A model generated the notes under the pieces. That model was not told the origin of the DNA. It did not search any database and saw only the letters and a program-made list of their open reading frames with translations. Both the position numbers and the translations under genes were made by a program. A DNA stretch of 38,596 bases from HGM13010 sp934527315 (lineage in GTDB: Bacteria; Bacillota; Clostridia; Oscillospirales; Oscillospiraceae), in assembly GCA_934527315.1 (NCBI GenBank), contig CAKTAK010000017.1, positions 1-38,596 on the forward strand, given 5' to 3'. Of the stretch, positions 22,778-31,348 are shown piece after piece; within the stretch, counting starts at the first letter, position 1; the number at the start of each line of letters is the position of its first letter.

Positions 22778-23882
22778 TCTTCACGGAATCATCAGTGCGT
22801 ACCGGGATTCTCCGGAACTGGGCACCCTGTGCCATGTGCGTACGGCATCGGCGCTGACCTTTGCCGGTCGGTATCGTCTGGTGGACTTTGCATTGTCTTC
22901 CATGCGCCTTGCCGGAATTCGCAACGTGGGTGTTGTGATGCAGAAAGAATACCAGTCCTTGCTGGACCATATCGGCAGCGGCAAGGCATGGGATTTCTCC
23001 AGAAAATCCGGCGGCATTACGCTGCTGCCGCCGATGAGTCTGAACCGGGAGAGAACCGGCGAATACCGCGGACTTCTGGAGGCTCTGTTGGCTGTAGAGA
23101 CTTATATCGAACAGATTCGGGAAGACTATGTGGTCATTATGCCGGGCAATCTGGCGGTAAACCTGGATTTGGCAGCCATGCTGAAAGAGCATATTGCCTC
23201 CGGCGCCGGCATTACCGCAGCGGTTACGAACCGGGTTCCCAACGGGGAGCATCACCGGTATATCGTGGACGAAAACGGAACGGTGGAGCAGACACTGTAC
23301 CGCCGCAAGGGAGAAGGTCCCGGCGTGGTGGATATGGAAGTCTACATGATGGAGAAATCCGTTCTGTTGGAGATGATTGACCGGGCAGCGGCAGAAATGC
23401 GCTATCGGTTCCATGCCGACGGCATTGCAGGTTTTCTGGAGCGGGGCGGCGTGATGCATATTTATCGCCACAGCGGATATACCATGCAGATTAACAGCAG
23501 CCAGGATTATCTGGAGGCAAATATGGATATGCTGAAACGGGAGAATCGCCGTAGCTTGTTCCCGGTAGACCGTCCGGTGCTGACCAAAGACCGGGCCGAT
23601 GTGAGCACCTATTACGGGGAGAATGCGCACGTGCGCAACAGTTTGATTTCCGACGGCTGCTACATTGAAGGAACCGTTGAAAACTGTGTGATTGCACCGG
23701 GTGTGCATATCGGAAAAGGCTCCGTTTTGCGCAACTGCATTATTATGCGCGACAGCCGAATCGGTGACGATGTGCAGCTGCACTATGTGGTCAGCGACAA
23801 GAATATCTGTGTGCGCGACGGTCAGCAGCTGATGGGCAGCGAAACGGTACCGGTAGTGATTCCCAGAGGTGTTACCGCATAA
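22770..23882 (+). CDS. glgD: GlgD, regulatory/non-catalytic ADP-glucose pyrophosphorylase subunit
   Basis: A 370-residue GlgC paralogue found next to glgC in Firmicutes, forming a hetero-oligomer and raising activity. It keeps the fold (HGIISAYRDSPELGTLCHVR, FAGRYRLVDFALSSMRLAGI, VIMPGNLAVNLDLAAML) but not the catalytic GGxGxRL signature, as in other GlgD proteins. The C-terminal beta-helix is present (GSVLRNCIIMRDSRIG). GGAGG precedes the ATG, which overlaps the glgC end. It closes the prs-pth-glgC-glgD unit; a terminator follows. Confidence 0.93.
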   Translation: MTNLHGIISAYRDSPELGTLCHVRTASALTFAGRYRLVDFALSSMRLAGIRNVGVVMQKEYQSLLDHIGSGKAWDFSRKSGGITLLPPMSLNRERTGEYRGLLEALLAVETYIEQIREDYVVIMPGNLAVNLDLAAMLKEHIASGAGITAAVTNRVPNGEHHRYIVDENGTVEQTLYRRKGEGPGVVDMEVYMMEKSVLLEMIDRAAAEMRYRFHADGIAGFLERGGVMHIYRHSGYTMQINSSQDYLEANMDMLKRENRRSLFPVDRPVLTKDRADVSTYYGENAHVRNSLISDGCYIEGTVENCVIAPGVHIGKGSVLRNCIIMRDSRIGDDVQLHYVVSDKNICVRDGQQLMGSETVPVVIPRGVTA

Positions 23883-23896
23883 ACTGAAAATGATAT

Positions 23897-23938
23897 GGAC
23901 ACAGCACCGCTGTGCTGCGGCGCTGTGTTCATTTTTTT
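23897..23938 (+). terminator. Terminator after glgD
   Basis: ACACAGCACCG (23899-23909) pairs with CGGCGCTGTGT (23918-23928), one mismatch, then TCATTTTTTTG. Confidence 0.8.
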
Positions 23939-23951
23939 GTTGAGCAACCAT

Positions 23952-23971
23952 GTTTCCGGTCATCCGGAAAC
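23952..23971 (+). repeat. Palindromic hairpin in the glgP leader
   Basis: GTTTCCGG-TCAT-CCGGAAAC, a perfect 8-bp stem 33 bases before glgP. No clear promoter was found between the glgD terminator and glgP, so this may mark an operator or an mRNA leader structure. Confidence 0.4.
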
Positions 23972-24003
23972 CATTCCATTTTTCCGTCAGGGGAGGAAAT
24001 CAG

Positions 24004-26403
24004 ATGAATTGGAACCACATTTCAGCCGATGAAATGCGCAGTGCAATTGAAGATAAGCTGAATGCGTATTTTTCCATCACCAGTCAGCAGGCCAATCGGG
24101 ACCAGATTTTCCAAGCAAGCGCTATGGTAATCCGGGAGCTGATGAGCCGATTAAAAAGCGCGAACCAGCAGGAGAATTCCGAAAAGCAGGTGCACTATCT
24201 GTCCATGGAGTTTCTGATTGGCCGTTCCCTGATGAAAAATGCCTATAATCTGGGCGTTGGCGATGCGTTGTGTCAGGCATTGGAGGACTTGGGATTCCAT
24301 GCCGCCGATGTGTTTGAGGCGGAGCCGGACGCAGGCTTGGGCAACGGCGGTTTGGGCCGTCTGGCAGCCTGCTATATGGATTCCATGGCAACGGAGAAAA
24401 TCAATGCCACGGGTTATTCCATCTGCTATGAGCTGGGCATTTTCAAACAGAAAATCGAAAACGGTTGTCAGACGGAAGTGGCCGACAACTGGCGTTTGGC
24501 CTCGGAGGGGTGGCTGGTGTCTCATTACGATGAGGCGGTGGAAGTGCGTTTCGGCGGCTATATTCGCCCGAATTGGGATGCAAACGGAAAGTATACGGCA
24601 GAGTATGCCGGCTATCAGTCCGTGATTGCCGTGCCCCGGGATATGCTGATTGCGGGATATGACAGCCTGCAGGTCAATACCCTGCGGCTGTGGGATGCTC
24701 ACAGCAGTCAGGATTTGGATATGTACCTGTTCAGCAACGGACGGTATGTGGAATCCATGGAGCAGCGCACCATGGCGGAAGTGATTACCAAGGTGCTGTA
24801 CCCAGCTGACGACCATCTGGAGGGCAAAATTCTCCGTTTGAAACAGCAGTATTTCTTTGTCTCCGCCACGGCGCAGACCATTCTCCGGGAGCATCGGAAA
24901 CGGTGGGGAGATGTGCGGAATTTCGCGGAGCATCATGTGATTCAAATCAATGATACCCACCCCACGCTGATTATTCCGGAGCTGATGCGGATTCTCATGG
25001 ACGAGGACGGCTTGGGCTGGGATGAGGCATGGAAAATCGTTACAGCCTCTGTGGCTTACACGAACCATACGGTCATGGCAGAGGCTTTGGAAACCTGGCC
25101 GCAGGACTTGATTCAGCAGACCCTGCCCCGGATTTGGGAGATTATCTGCGAGGTCAACCGCCGTTGGCGGGAACAGCTGGTAAGCTGGTACGGCGAAACC
25201 GAAACCGTGGGCCGGAATCTGGTGATTCGGGACGGTCAGGTTCACATGGCCAATTTGTGCCTTGCGGCTTGCTATCGGGTCAACGGTGTGTCCGGTTTGC
25301 ACGGAGAAATTCTGAAACAGGATATTTTCCATGATGTTTACGAGAAACAGCCGGATAAATTTACCTATGTGACCAATGGCATTGACCATCGCCGTTGGCT
25401 CAGTCAGGTAAACCCGGAGCTGCACCGTCTGATTTGCGATTTGATTGGAGACGGCTATCTGCTCCACCCGGAGGAATTGCAGCGCTTGGAGGCATACCGG
25501 GGAGACCGGCAGGTACTGCAGCGGTTGGAAGAAATCAAGCGGAACAATAAGGTCCGCTTTGCAAACTTTGCAGCAAAACAGCAGCCGGATTTCCTGCTGA
25601 ATCCGGACGCGGTTTTAGATGTGCAGGCGAAGCGGCTCCATGAGTATAAGCGGCAGCTGCTGTGTGCGCTGATGATTACCCAGCTGCGGGAGCAGATTCA
25701 TGAAAATCCCAACGGGGAATTCCTGCCCCGGTCCTTTGTGTTTGCGGCAAAGGCTGCGCCGGGATATGCCGTGGCAAAGCGCATTATTGAGCTGCTTTGC
25801 TCCTTGTCCCGGGATATCAATCAGGACCCGCTGTGCAAGGATAAGCTGCAGGTGCATTTTTTGGAAAACTACCGGGTTTCCGCGGCGGAAATGCTGATGC
25901 CTGCCGCGCAGATTTCCGAGCAGATTTCCACCGCCGGCAAGGAGGCGTCCGGTACCGGCAACATGAAGTTGATGATGAACGGCGCACTGACCATCGGAAC
26001 GCTGGACGGCGCCAACGTGGAAATGTATCAGCGTCTGGGCGATGAGAATATGTTCCTGTTCGGTCTGCATGCCGACGAGGCGGAGCAGCTGCGGACGCAC
26101 TACGACCCGCTGTCCGTGTACCAGAGCAGCCCGGAGCTGCAGCGGGTATTCGAACAGCTGAACCGAGGATTCTCGGACGGAAAGAGCTATCACGATTTGA
26201 CCAATATGCTGCTGTACGGCGGTGACCCGTATCTGTTGCTGGCAGATTTTGCATCTTATACGGCTTGCTCTCAGAAACTTTATCAGACCATGCAAGACAC
26301 AGAAAAACGTGCGGCAATTTCATTGACGAACATTGCCCGCAGCGGCTGCTTTGCGGCAGACCGTGCAATTCGAGAGTATGCGGAGGACATTTGGAAACTA
26401 TGA
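24004..26403 (+). CDS. glgP: Glycogen/alpha-glucan phosphorylase
   Basis: A 799-residue PLP enzyme releasing glucose 1-phosphate from glycogen. N-terminal blocks VHYLSMEFLIGRSL, GLGNGGLGRLAACYMDS and the QINDTHPTL and YTNHTVMAEALE region match the family. The PLP lysine is K655 in SGTGNMKLMMNGALT. Start at 24004 follows GGGGAGGAAAT; the longer in-frame reading from 23950 lies in the leader hairpin. The stop overlaps the next gene's start by the ATGA pattern. Together with glgC and glgD upstream it gives both arms of glycogen metabolism, though no glgA synthase or glgB is in the window. Confidence 0.95.
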   Translation: MNWNHISADEMRSAIEDKLNAYFSITSQQANRDQIFQASAMVIRELMSRLKSANQQENSEKQVHYLSMEFLIGRSLMKNAYNLGVGDALCQALEDLGFHAADVFEAEPDAGLGNGGLGRLAACYMDSMATEKINATGYSICYELGIFKQKIENGCQTEVADNWRLASEGWLVSHYDEAVEVRFGGYIRPNWDANGKYTAEYAGYQSVIAVPRDMLIAGYDSLQVNTLRLWDAHSSQDLDMYLFSNGRYVESMEQRTMAEVITKVLYPADDHLEGKILRLKQQYFFVSATAQTILREHRKRWGDVRNFAEHHVIQINDTHPTLIIPELMRILMDEDGLGWDEAWKIVTASVAYTNHTVMAEALETWPQDLIQQTLPRIWEIICEVNRRWREQLVSWYGETETVGRNLVIRDGQVHMANLCLAACYRVNGVSGLHGEILKQDIFHDVYEKQPDKFTYVTNGIDHRRWLSQVNPELHRLICDLIGDGYLLHPEELQRLEAYRGDRQVLQRLEEIKRNNKVRFANFAAKQQPDFLLNPDAVLDVQAKRLHEYKRQLLCALMITQLREQIHENPNGEFLPRSFVFAAKAAPGYAVAKRIIELLCSLSRDINQDPLCKDKLQVHFLENYRVSAAEMLMPAAQISEQISTAGKEASGTGNMKLMMNGALTIGTLDGANVEMYQRLGDENMFLFGLHADEAEQLRTHYDPLSVYQSSPELQRVFEQLNRGFSDGKSYHDLTNMLLYGGDPYLLLADFASYTACSQKLYQTMQDTEKRAAISLTNIARSGCFAADRAIREYAEDIWKL

Positions 26404-27287
26404 ACACTCAACAGTATGTGGCAGTGGTAGGGGCTGTCAACATGGACATTTGCGGAACACCCTTTACCAAACTCATCAATCGGGATTCCAACCCCGGCAC
26501 CGTGCGGCATAATCCCGGCGGTGTGGGACGAAACATCGCCCATAACCTGCGCTTAATGGGCGTACCGGTGAAGTTTCTGACGGCTTTCGGCAATGATATT
26601 TATGCCAATGAGCTGCGGACCTCCTGCGCCGAACTGGGCATGGATATTTCCGATGCGGTTTATACCGAACTGCCCACGTCCACCTATTTGTATATCACCG
26701 ACGAAACGGGTGAAATGCAGCTGGCTGTATGCGATACCGATGTGGCTGACAGCATTGACGAGACCTATCTGCGCAGCAAATTGGAGGTTCTGAATCAGGC
26801 GGCTCTGGTCATTTTTGACGGCAATCTGACCGAGGGCAGCGTACAGTTTTTGTCGGAAAATGTGACGGCACCGCTGTTTGCCGACCCGGTTTCCAGCAAA
26901 AAAGCGCAGCGCCTGCGGGGGGTTCTGCCGAAACTGCATACCTTCAAGCCCAATGACATTGAGGCAATGCACCTGACCGAAACCGAAACCCCGGAAGACG
27001 CGGCGCGGGCATTGGTGGCACTGGGTATGAAACGGGTGTTTGTCAGCTGCGGCGGCAACGGCATCATTGCAGCGGAAGGGGAGCAGATGATTCACCTGCC
27101 CTGCGAGAAAACGGAAATTGTCAATACCACCGGCGGCGGCGACGCCTCTATGGCGGCGCTGGCATGGTCCTTTACCCAAGGCTTGAGCTTGGAGCAATCC
27201 GCACGGGCGGCGCTGAAAGCCGGCGCCATTGCGGTCAGCGCAGAGGAAACCATTGCCCCGGATATGGCACCGGAGCGGCTGCTGTAA
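26400..27287 (+). CDS. PfkB-family carbohydrate kinase, pseudouridine-kinase-like
   Basis: A 295-residue sugar kinase translationally coupled to glgP by a 4-base ATGA overlap. The N-terminal PfkB block NPGGVGRNIAHNLRLMG (about residues 37-53) is closest in my judgement to pseudouridine kinases (PsuK/YeiC). The anion-hole motif reads NTTGGGDASMA, with catalytic D248; the usual sequence is NTTGAGD, so glycine replaces the alanine at 246. Substrate is unproven: pseudouridine, another nucleoside or a sugar are possible. No PsuG glycosidase is nearby. A terminator follows at 27314. Confidence 0.85.
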   Translation: MNTQQYVAVVGAVNMDICGTPFTKLINRDSNPGTVRHNPGGVGRNIAHNLRLMGVPVKFLTAFGNDIYANELRTSCAELGMDISDAVYTELPTSTYLYITDETGEMQLAVCDTDVADSIDETYLRSKLEVLNQAALVIFDGNLTEGSVQFLSENVTAPLFADPVSSKKAQRLRGVLPKLHTFKPNDIEAMHLTETETPEDAARALVALGMKRVFVSCGGNGIIAAEGEQMIHLPCEKTEIVNTTGGGDASMAALAWSFTQGLSLEQSARAALKAGAIAVSAEETIAPDMAPERLL

Positions 27288-27313
27288 CGGAAAAAACCAA
27301 CAGAACATATACT

Positions 27314-27351
27314 GCTATGAACTGTCAATTGCGGCAGTTCATAGCTTTTTT
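27314..27351 (+). terminator. Terminator after the PfkB kinase
   Basis: GCTATGAACTG (27314-27324) pairs with CAGTTCATAGC (27335-27345), then TTTTTTG. Confidence 0.85.
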
Positions 27352-27371
27352 GTTTGATGGGGGGAGAAAAC

Positions 27372-28124
27372 GTGTTGCCAGTTTATCTTGCGGCGTTGGG
27401 CATCGGTGCGGCCACCATTTGCGGCGCGTTGTTGGGCTGCGCAGTGGGGCAGCTGCCGGAGCGGACAAATGACAGTGTCAATTCATTGGCGGCGGGCATT
27501 ATGCTCTGTGCGGCGTTTCTGGGCTTGGTGGTGCCGTCTATGGAGCGGAGCATGGAAAATTTCGGGCTGGTTACGGTTCTGGGAATTTTCTGCGGCGCGC
27601 TATTTTTGAGCCGAGCCAATCGCGCGGCGCCGGAATTTTTGAAACGGCGGGGAATTGACGGCAGCGACCCGGCCAAAGTTCGGACGGCTATGTTTGTTCT
27701 GGCCATTGCCATTCATCATTTCCCGGAGGGGCTTGCCGCGGGAGTGAGTTTCGGTACCGGCGATTTGTCTGATTCCATTACGGTGTGCGGCGGAATTGCG
27801 ATTCAGAACATTCCGGAGGCAATGATGATTATCCCGGCAATGGTCCATGTGGGTGCCTCCCGCCGGAGCGCGTTTTGGATTGCATGGCTTAGCGGCTGCG
27901 CGGAAATGCTGGGAACATTTCTCGGATATTTTGCGGTGCAGACTGTGGAGAGTGTTTTGCCGCTGCTGTTGGCTTTTGCGGCGGGCACCATGATGTTTGT
28001 CATTGTGGACGATATTGTTCCCAACACCCACACCGGTCAAAATGCCAGAATGTCTACTTATTCCATGCTGCTTGGATTCTGTATGATGCTCACATTGTCC
28101 TGCTGTCTGGAGCATTTTTTCTAA
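27372..28124 (+). CDS. ZIP-family divalent metal transporter
   Basis: A 250-residue membrane protein of the ZIP/ZupT family, importing Zn2+ or related divalent metals. About eight hydrophobic helices are seen; the binuclear metal site motifs are HHFPEG (H115-G120) in helix 4 and QNIPE (Q145-E149) in helix 5. The GTG at 27372 follows GGGGGGAG; an ATG at 27357 overlaps that ribosome site. Short length and no histidine-rich loop fit bacterial ZupT-like proteins. It stands alone between two terminators; the metal cannot be decided from sequence. Confidence 0.9.
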   Translation: MLPVYLAALGIGAATICGALLGCAVGQLPERTNDSVNSLAAGIMLCAAFLGLVVPSMERSMENFGLVTVLGIFCGALFLSRANRAAPEFLKRRGIDGSDPAKVRTAMFVLAIAIHHFPEGLAAGVSFGTGDLSDSITVCGGIAIQNIPEAMMIIPAMVHVGASRRSAFWIAWLSGCAEMLGTFLGYFAVQTVESVLPLLLAFAAGTMMFVIVDDIVPNTHTGQNARMSTYSMLLGFCMMLTLSCCLEHFF

Positions 28125-28157
28125 AAAAATACCCGGACGCGTGAAAAACGTCCGGGT
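28121..28157 (-). terminator. Terminator, mainly for minus-strand transcripts
   Basis: ACCCGGACG (28131-28139) pairs with CGTCCGGGT (28149-28157). On the minus strand it is followed by ATTTTTTTAG, a good T tail; on the plus strand the tail is poor. It would end a minus-strand transcript coming from the 28.3-29.3 kb region. Confidence 0.7.
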
Positions 28158-28454
28158 GATTGTGCAATATCGGGATTCAATGGGAATCTCTGGCGATGCG
28201 CTGCATCATCTATTTATTTTGCCGGCTCATGGCCGGTTTTGTTTTTCGTGTACCCCAGTGTACGGGGTGGCATCTCAGCGCTGGCTGGGACCGGGATTGA
28301 CGGAACCGAAAATCAAATCGTCAATATCACTGTTCATCTTTTTGTCCTCCTAAACATATCAATCATTTTTTCATACGCCCTTTATTATATGCAGTCGGCT
28401 GAGAAAAAGATGTCAGATTTGTTTAAGAGAATGTAAAAAATTTATGAGCGTCTG
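28158..28454. other. Stretch between ZIP gene and metallophosphoesterase
   Basis: It contains the minus-strand peptide ORF candidate (28275-28337), a CCGGC/GCCGG hairpin near 28221-28236 and a GTACAC-rich inverted segment near 28250-28265. No larger reading frame is convincing on either strand. Confidence 0.5.
28275..28337 (-). CDS. Candidate 20-residue peptide gene
   Basis: On the minus strand a perfect AGGAGGA (28345-28351) lies 7 bases before an ATG that encodes MNSDIDDLIFGSVNPGPSQR and stops at TGA. A TATAAT box (28384-28389) is about 46 bases before the ATG, though its -35 is poor, and a minus-strand terminator follows 118 bases later. The peptide has an acidic N-terminal half and a Gly-Pro-rich end, without signal peptide or membrane segment. 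It follows the metallophosphoesterase gene by 118 bases and could share its transcript. I know no family; it may be a small protein or a leader peptide. Confidence 0.4.
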   Translation of the reverse strand: MNSDIDDLIFGSVNPGPSQR

Positions 28455-29282
28455 TTAAGCACAATAGAGGTCCAGACAAAGAATTTCCGGCCGGTTCCAT
28501 AACCGGGGAATGGGGAAATTGCCGCCCAATCCGCGGGAAACAACCATGGTATAACGATTGCAGGGAAACAGCCCGGCGTCATAAGTGGGGAACAATGTAC
28601 GGGTTGTGCCCAACAAACCGCCCACAAAGGGGAGTCGAATGACCCCGCCGTGCCCATGCCCGCAGAGAATCAGGTCCGCCTGCAGGCTTGGGTATTTTTC
28701 CGGCCAATCATTTCGATGAGCCAGTAAAATCGTAAAGGTGTCCGGGTAAGCCAAAGCAATTTGGCCCATCAATTCGTCCGGCTGAATCATATCCGCATAG
28801 CTGTTGGGGTCTTCCACACCGGCAAGAATGATGCGGTCATTGTTTTTCGTGAGCTCCCGGCAACTGTTGCCCAACCAAACGCCGCCTGCGGATTCAATGG
28901 CAGCCCGCAGCTCGTTGGCAGCGCCGCTTGCCCAGTCGTGGTTTCCGCTGACCACGTAGACCGGGGCAATGTCCGTCAACTGTGCAATCAGCGTTTCCGT
29001 GACGGAAATATCGGATTCCTGCTCAATGAAATCTCCGGTCATGGAAATCATATCCGGGCGGAGGGCTTGAATTTTTTCAACCAGCTTGCAGTTGTTCTCT
29101 CCGAATTCCGCGGCATGGAGGTCGGTGAGCTGCACAATGCGGTAGCCGTCAAATCCCCGGGGGAGAGAAGACGAGGTAAGGGAATCATAGGTGATTTGCA
29201 GCCGGTATCGACTGCTGTATACGCTCCACACCAATCCCAGAAGAATCAGCAGGGTGAGGAGTAGAATACGGTGTTTTTTCAT
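28455..29282 (-). CDS. Membrane-anchored metallophosphoesterase (YkuE/YaeI-like)
   Basis: A 275-residue calcineurin-like phosphoesterase. Residues 5-23 form an N-terminal membrane anchor (ILLLTLLILLGLVWSVYS). The dimetal site motifs run in order: QLTDLHAAEFG, MTGDFIEQE, VSGNHDWASG and CGHGHGGVIRLPF. Relatives act on lipid or cell-wall-linked phosphates (for example UDP-diacylglucosamine-type substrates) but the substrate here is unknown. AGAGGC precedes the ATG at 29282; an extended -10 (TGC-TATAAT, 29338-29346 on the minus strand) is a likely promoter. Confidence 0.9.
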   Translation of the reverse strand: MKKHRILLLTLLILLGLVWSVYSSRYRLQITYDSLTSSSLPRGFDGYRIVQLTDLHAAEFGENNCKLVEKIQALRPDMISMTGDFIEQESDISVTETLIAQLTDIAPVYVVSGNHDWASGAANELRAAIESAGGVWLGNSCRELTKNNDRIILAGVEDPNSYADMIQPDELMGQIALAYPDTFTILLAHRNDWPEKYPSLQADLILCGHGHGGVIRLPFVGGLLGTTRTLFPTYDAGLFPCNRYTMVVSRGLGGNFPIPRLWNRPEILCLDLYCA

Positions 29283-29337
29283 GAAAAGCCTCTTTTATCG
29301 GTTCATTGTTTCGATATTTCAATGAATACGAGACAGA

Positions 29338-29346
29338 ATTATAGCA
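29338..29346 (-). promoter_or_regulatory. Extended -10 promoter of the metallophosphoesterase gene
   Basis: Minus-strand TGC-TATAAT, 56 bases before the start codon; no good -35 at standard spacing, which an extended -10 can tolerate. Confidence 0.5.
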
Positions 29347-29398
29347 CAAACAGAAGGCAAAAAACGGACAAAATTGTAAATTTCACAAATACGTAACA

Positions 29399-29427
29399 TT
29401 TACATAGGGAAAACATCGTATGATAAT
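29399..29427 (+). promoter_or_regulatory. Possible upstream promoter of the foldase gene
   Basis: TTTACA (29399-29404), 17 bases, GATAAT (29422-29427). It would give a leader about 120 nt long and would act with the nearer promoter at 29474. Confidence 0.45.
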
Positions 29428-29473
29428 AAAGTTTTTGGCGCACCCCTTTTCTGTGGCTGAAAAAAGATTATAC

Positions 29474-29502
29474 TTGAAACTATGGAAGATTTGCGGTATA
29501 AT
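29474..29502 (+). promoter_or_regulatory. Main promoter of the foldase gene
   Basis: TTGAAA (29474-29479), 17 bases, TATAAT (29497-29502), 53 bases before the start codon. Confidence 0.75.
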
Positions 29503-29555
29503 ACTTCAGCTATGTGTAAATAAGTAAAAATATATCCTTCGGGATTGAGTAAAGG

Positions 29556-31052
29556 ATGAAACGAATGAGCGCATCAAGCGAAAAGAAAAGACGTCAGTCT
29601 GAGCGGGAGCAGGGCATTGATAAAGCAGCTGCTGCCAAGAGCGAAGAGGAAGCAAGAAACAAAAAGAGCAAACGTAACTGGACCATCGGAACGGTTTTGA
29701 TTGCAGTTCTGTTGATTGCCATTTTTGTGCTGAACAGCAGCCTGATTTACAAGCTGCCCGCAGCAACGGTGGGTAACAGAACGTTCTCCGTTGGTTCCAT
29801 GAACTATTTCTATACCAATGTTTCCAGCCCTTACAGCTATTACGGAATTGATACCTCCGGCGTGAAAGACAGCGAAACCGGCGAGACTTGGAATGATTAC
29901 TTCAAGACGCAGGCTGTGGAGAACGCAAAGTATCTGGAAGGTCTGTATGAAAAGGCCGTTGCAGACGGCTTTACGCTGAGCGAGGAAGGCCAGAAGAGCG
30001 TGGACGAGACCATGAGCGGTCTGTCCGACACTGCTGCAAACTACGGCTATCCCAGTGTGAAGAAATTCCTGCGGGCAGCATACGGCAACGGCGTGACCGA
30101 GTCCGTGCTGCGTGATATTGTGACCATGAGCACTTTGGTGAATGAGTACACCCAGTCCATTCAGGACGGATTTACCTATTCCAACGATGAACTGACCAGC
30201 TACTTTAATGAACACAAAGCAGACTACGTGACCTATTCCTATCTGTACTACACCGTGAGCGCAGAGACCGAAGAGACCACCAATGCTGAAGGCGAGACCG
30301 AGACCACCGTGGTGGAAGGCGGCTTGGCTGCAGCAAAGGCAGAGGCAGATAAAATTGCCGCTGCTGCAAAGAATGAAGACACCTTCAACGCAGCTGTGAA
30401 TGCATACAAGGAAGGCGCAACCGCTCAGACCGGTTCCAATGTGGCGTCCAGCATCAACGAGCTGTACCGTGACTGGGTGACCGGCGCACGTACCGCAGGC
30501 GATGTGACTGTTGTGGGTGATGACAACGGCTATACTGTGGTTCTGTATCAGGGTGTGGAAAATCAGCAGTACCATGAGGTTTCCGTCCGTCACATTCTGA
30601 TTAAGGCAGAAGACACCGACGGCGACGGTTCTTACAGCGAGGAAGAGCTGGCTGCAGCCAAGGCAAAGATTGACGAAATCAATGCCGAGTGGGAGGCAAG
30701 CGACAAGACCGAGGAGACCTTTGCTGCACTGGCAGAGAAATACTCCGAGGATACAGGTTCCAACACCAAGGGCGGTCTGTACGAGGGCATCTACAAAGGA
30801 CAGATGGTGCAGGAGTTCAATGACTTCTGCTTTGCAGCCGGCAGAAAGACTGGTGATACCGAGATTGTCCACGGCATCAGCTCCAGCTATGACGGATATC
30901 ATCTGGTTTACTTCGTGGGCGAGGGCAACCTGCACAGCCTGGAGCTGGCAAGAGACAGCCTGGTTTCCGCAGCATACAGTGAGTGGGAAACCGCAGCTCT
31001 GGCAGATGTGACCAGCGCTACCAAGTTCGGCTACAAGCTGATTGGCAAGTAA
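29556..31052 (+). CDS. Membrane-anchored parvulin-type peptidyl-prolyl isomerase (PrsA/SurA-like)
   Basis: A 498-residue extracytoplasmic foldase. Residues 1-41 are a charged cytoplasmic tail (EKKRRQSEREQG, KKSKRN), 43-62 a single membrane anchor (uncleaved, no lipobox), then a SurA-N-like helical region with a Gln/Thr-rich linker. The parvulin domain starts near residue 342: VSVRHILIKAE, FAALAEKYSEDTGSNTKGG and SSYDGYHLVYFVGEG. Inside it, between the first strand and helix, D353-x-D355-x-D357-G-...-E364 is a perfect EF-hand calcium loop. Such proteins help fold secreted proteins at the membrane-wall interface. Start at 29556 follows AAAGGATG weakly; two promoters precede it and a terminator follows. 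Confidence 0.9.
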   Translation: MKRMSASSEKKRRQSEREQGIDKAAAAKSEEEARNKKSKRNWTIGTVLIAVLLIAIFVLNSSLIYKLPAATVGNRTFSVGSMNYFYTNVSSPYSYYGIDTSGVKDSETGETWNDYFKTQAVENAKYLEGLYEKAVADGFTLSEEGQKSVDETMSGLSDTAANYGYPSVKKFLRAAYGNGVTESVLRDIVTMSTLVNEYTQSIQDGFTYSNDELTSYFNEHKADYVTYSYLYYTVSAETEETTNAEGETETTVVEGGLAAAKAEADKIAAAAKNEDTFNAAVNAYKEGATAQTGSNVASSINELYRDWVTGARTAGDVTVVGDDNGYTVVLYQGVENQQYHEVSVRHILIKAEDTDGDGSYSEEELAAAKAKIDEINAEWEASDKTEETFAALAEKYSEDTGSNTKGGLYEGIYKGQMVQEFNDFCFAAGRKTGDTEIVHGISSSYDGYHLVYFVGEGNLHSLELARDSLVSAAYSEWETAALADVTSATKFGYKLIGK

Positions 31053-31074
31053 TTCCATCACACAACACAAACAA

Positions 31075-31109
31075 AACAGAGATTCGAGATTCTTCGAATC
31101 TCTGTTTTT
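31075..31109 (+). terminator. Terminator after the foldase gene
   Basis: AACAGAGATTCGA (31075-31087) pairs with TCGAATCTCTGTT (31094-31106), then TTTG. Confidence 0.85.
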
Positions 31110-31212
31110 GCTTTTACAACCGAAAATCCTGCACGAATTTCTATGCCATACCCAAGAAAAGCTTATGACAACATTCAAAAAAGATGTTGGACAAAAGTTT
31201 CACAAGGTGATA

Positions 31213-31221
31213 TGCTATATT
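31213..31221 (+). promoter_or_regulatory. Possible extended -10 promoter of the FMN/FAD flavoprotein
   Basis: TGC-TATATT lies 128 bases before the start codon; a TTGGAC at 31187 is too distant for a standard -35. The long AT-rich leader that follows shows no clear structure. Confidence 0.35.
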
Positions 31222-31348
31222 CATTAGAGAATGTTCACAAAAAGGAAGAGAATTTTGCCGCAATATTTGATGAAGTGTGGCGTGATTCCGATTCAAAAGC
31301 AACGAAAAGTGAATGAAATAGAAAAAATAAAATTGGAGGATGGTTGTA

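Noticed and set aside
29574..31178. 534-codon minus-strand frame opposite the foldase gene
   Set aside because: Antisense to a gene with anchor, parvulin domain, promoter and terminator; the translation is low-complexity His/Cys/Val-rich sequence.
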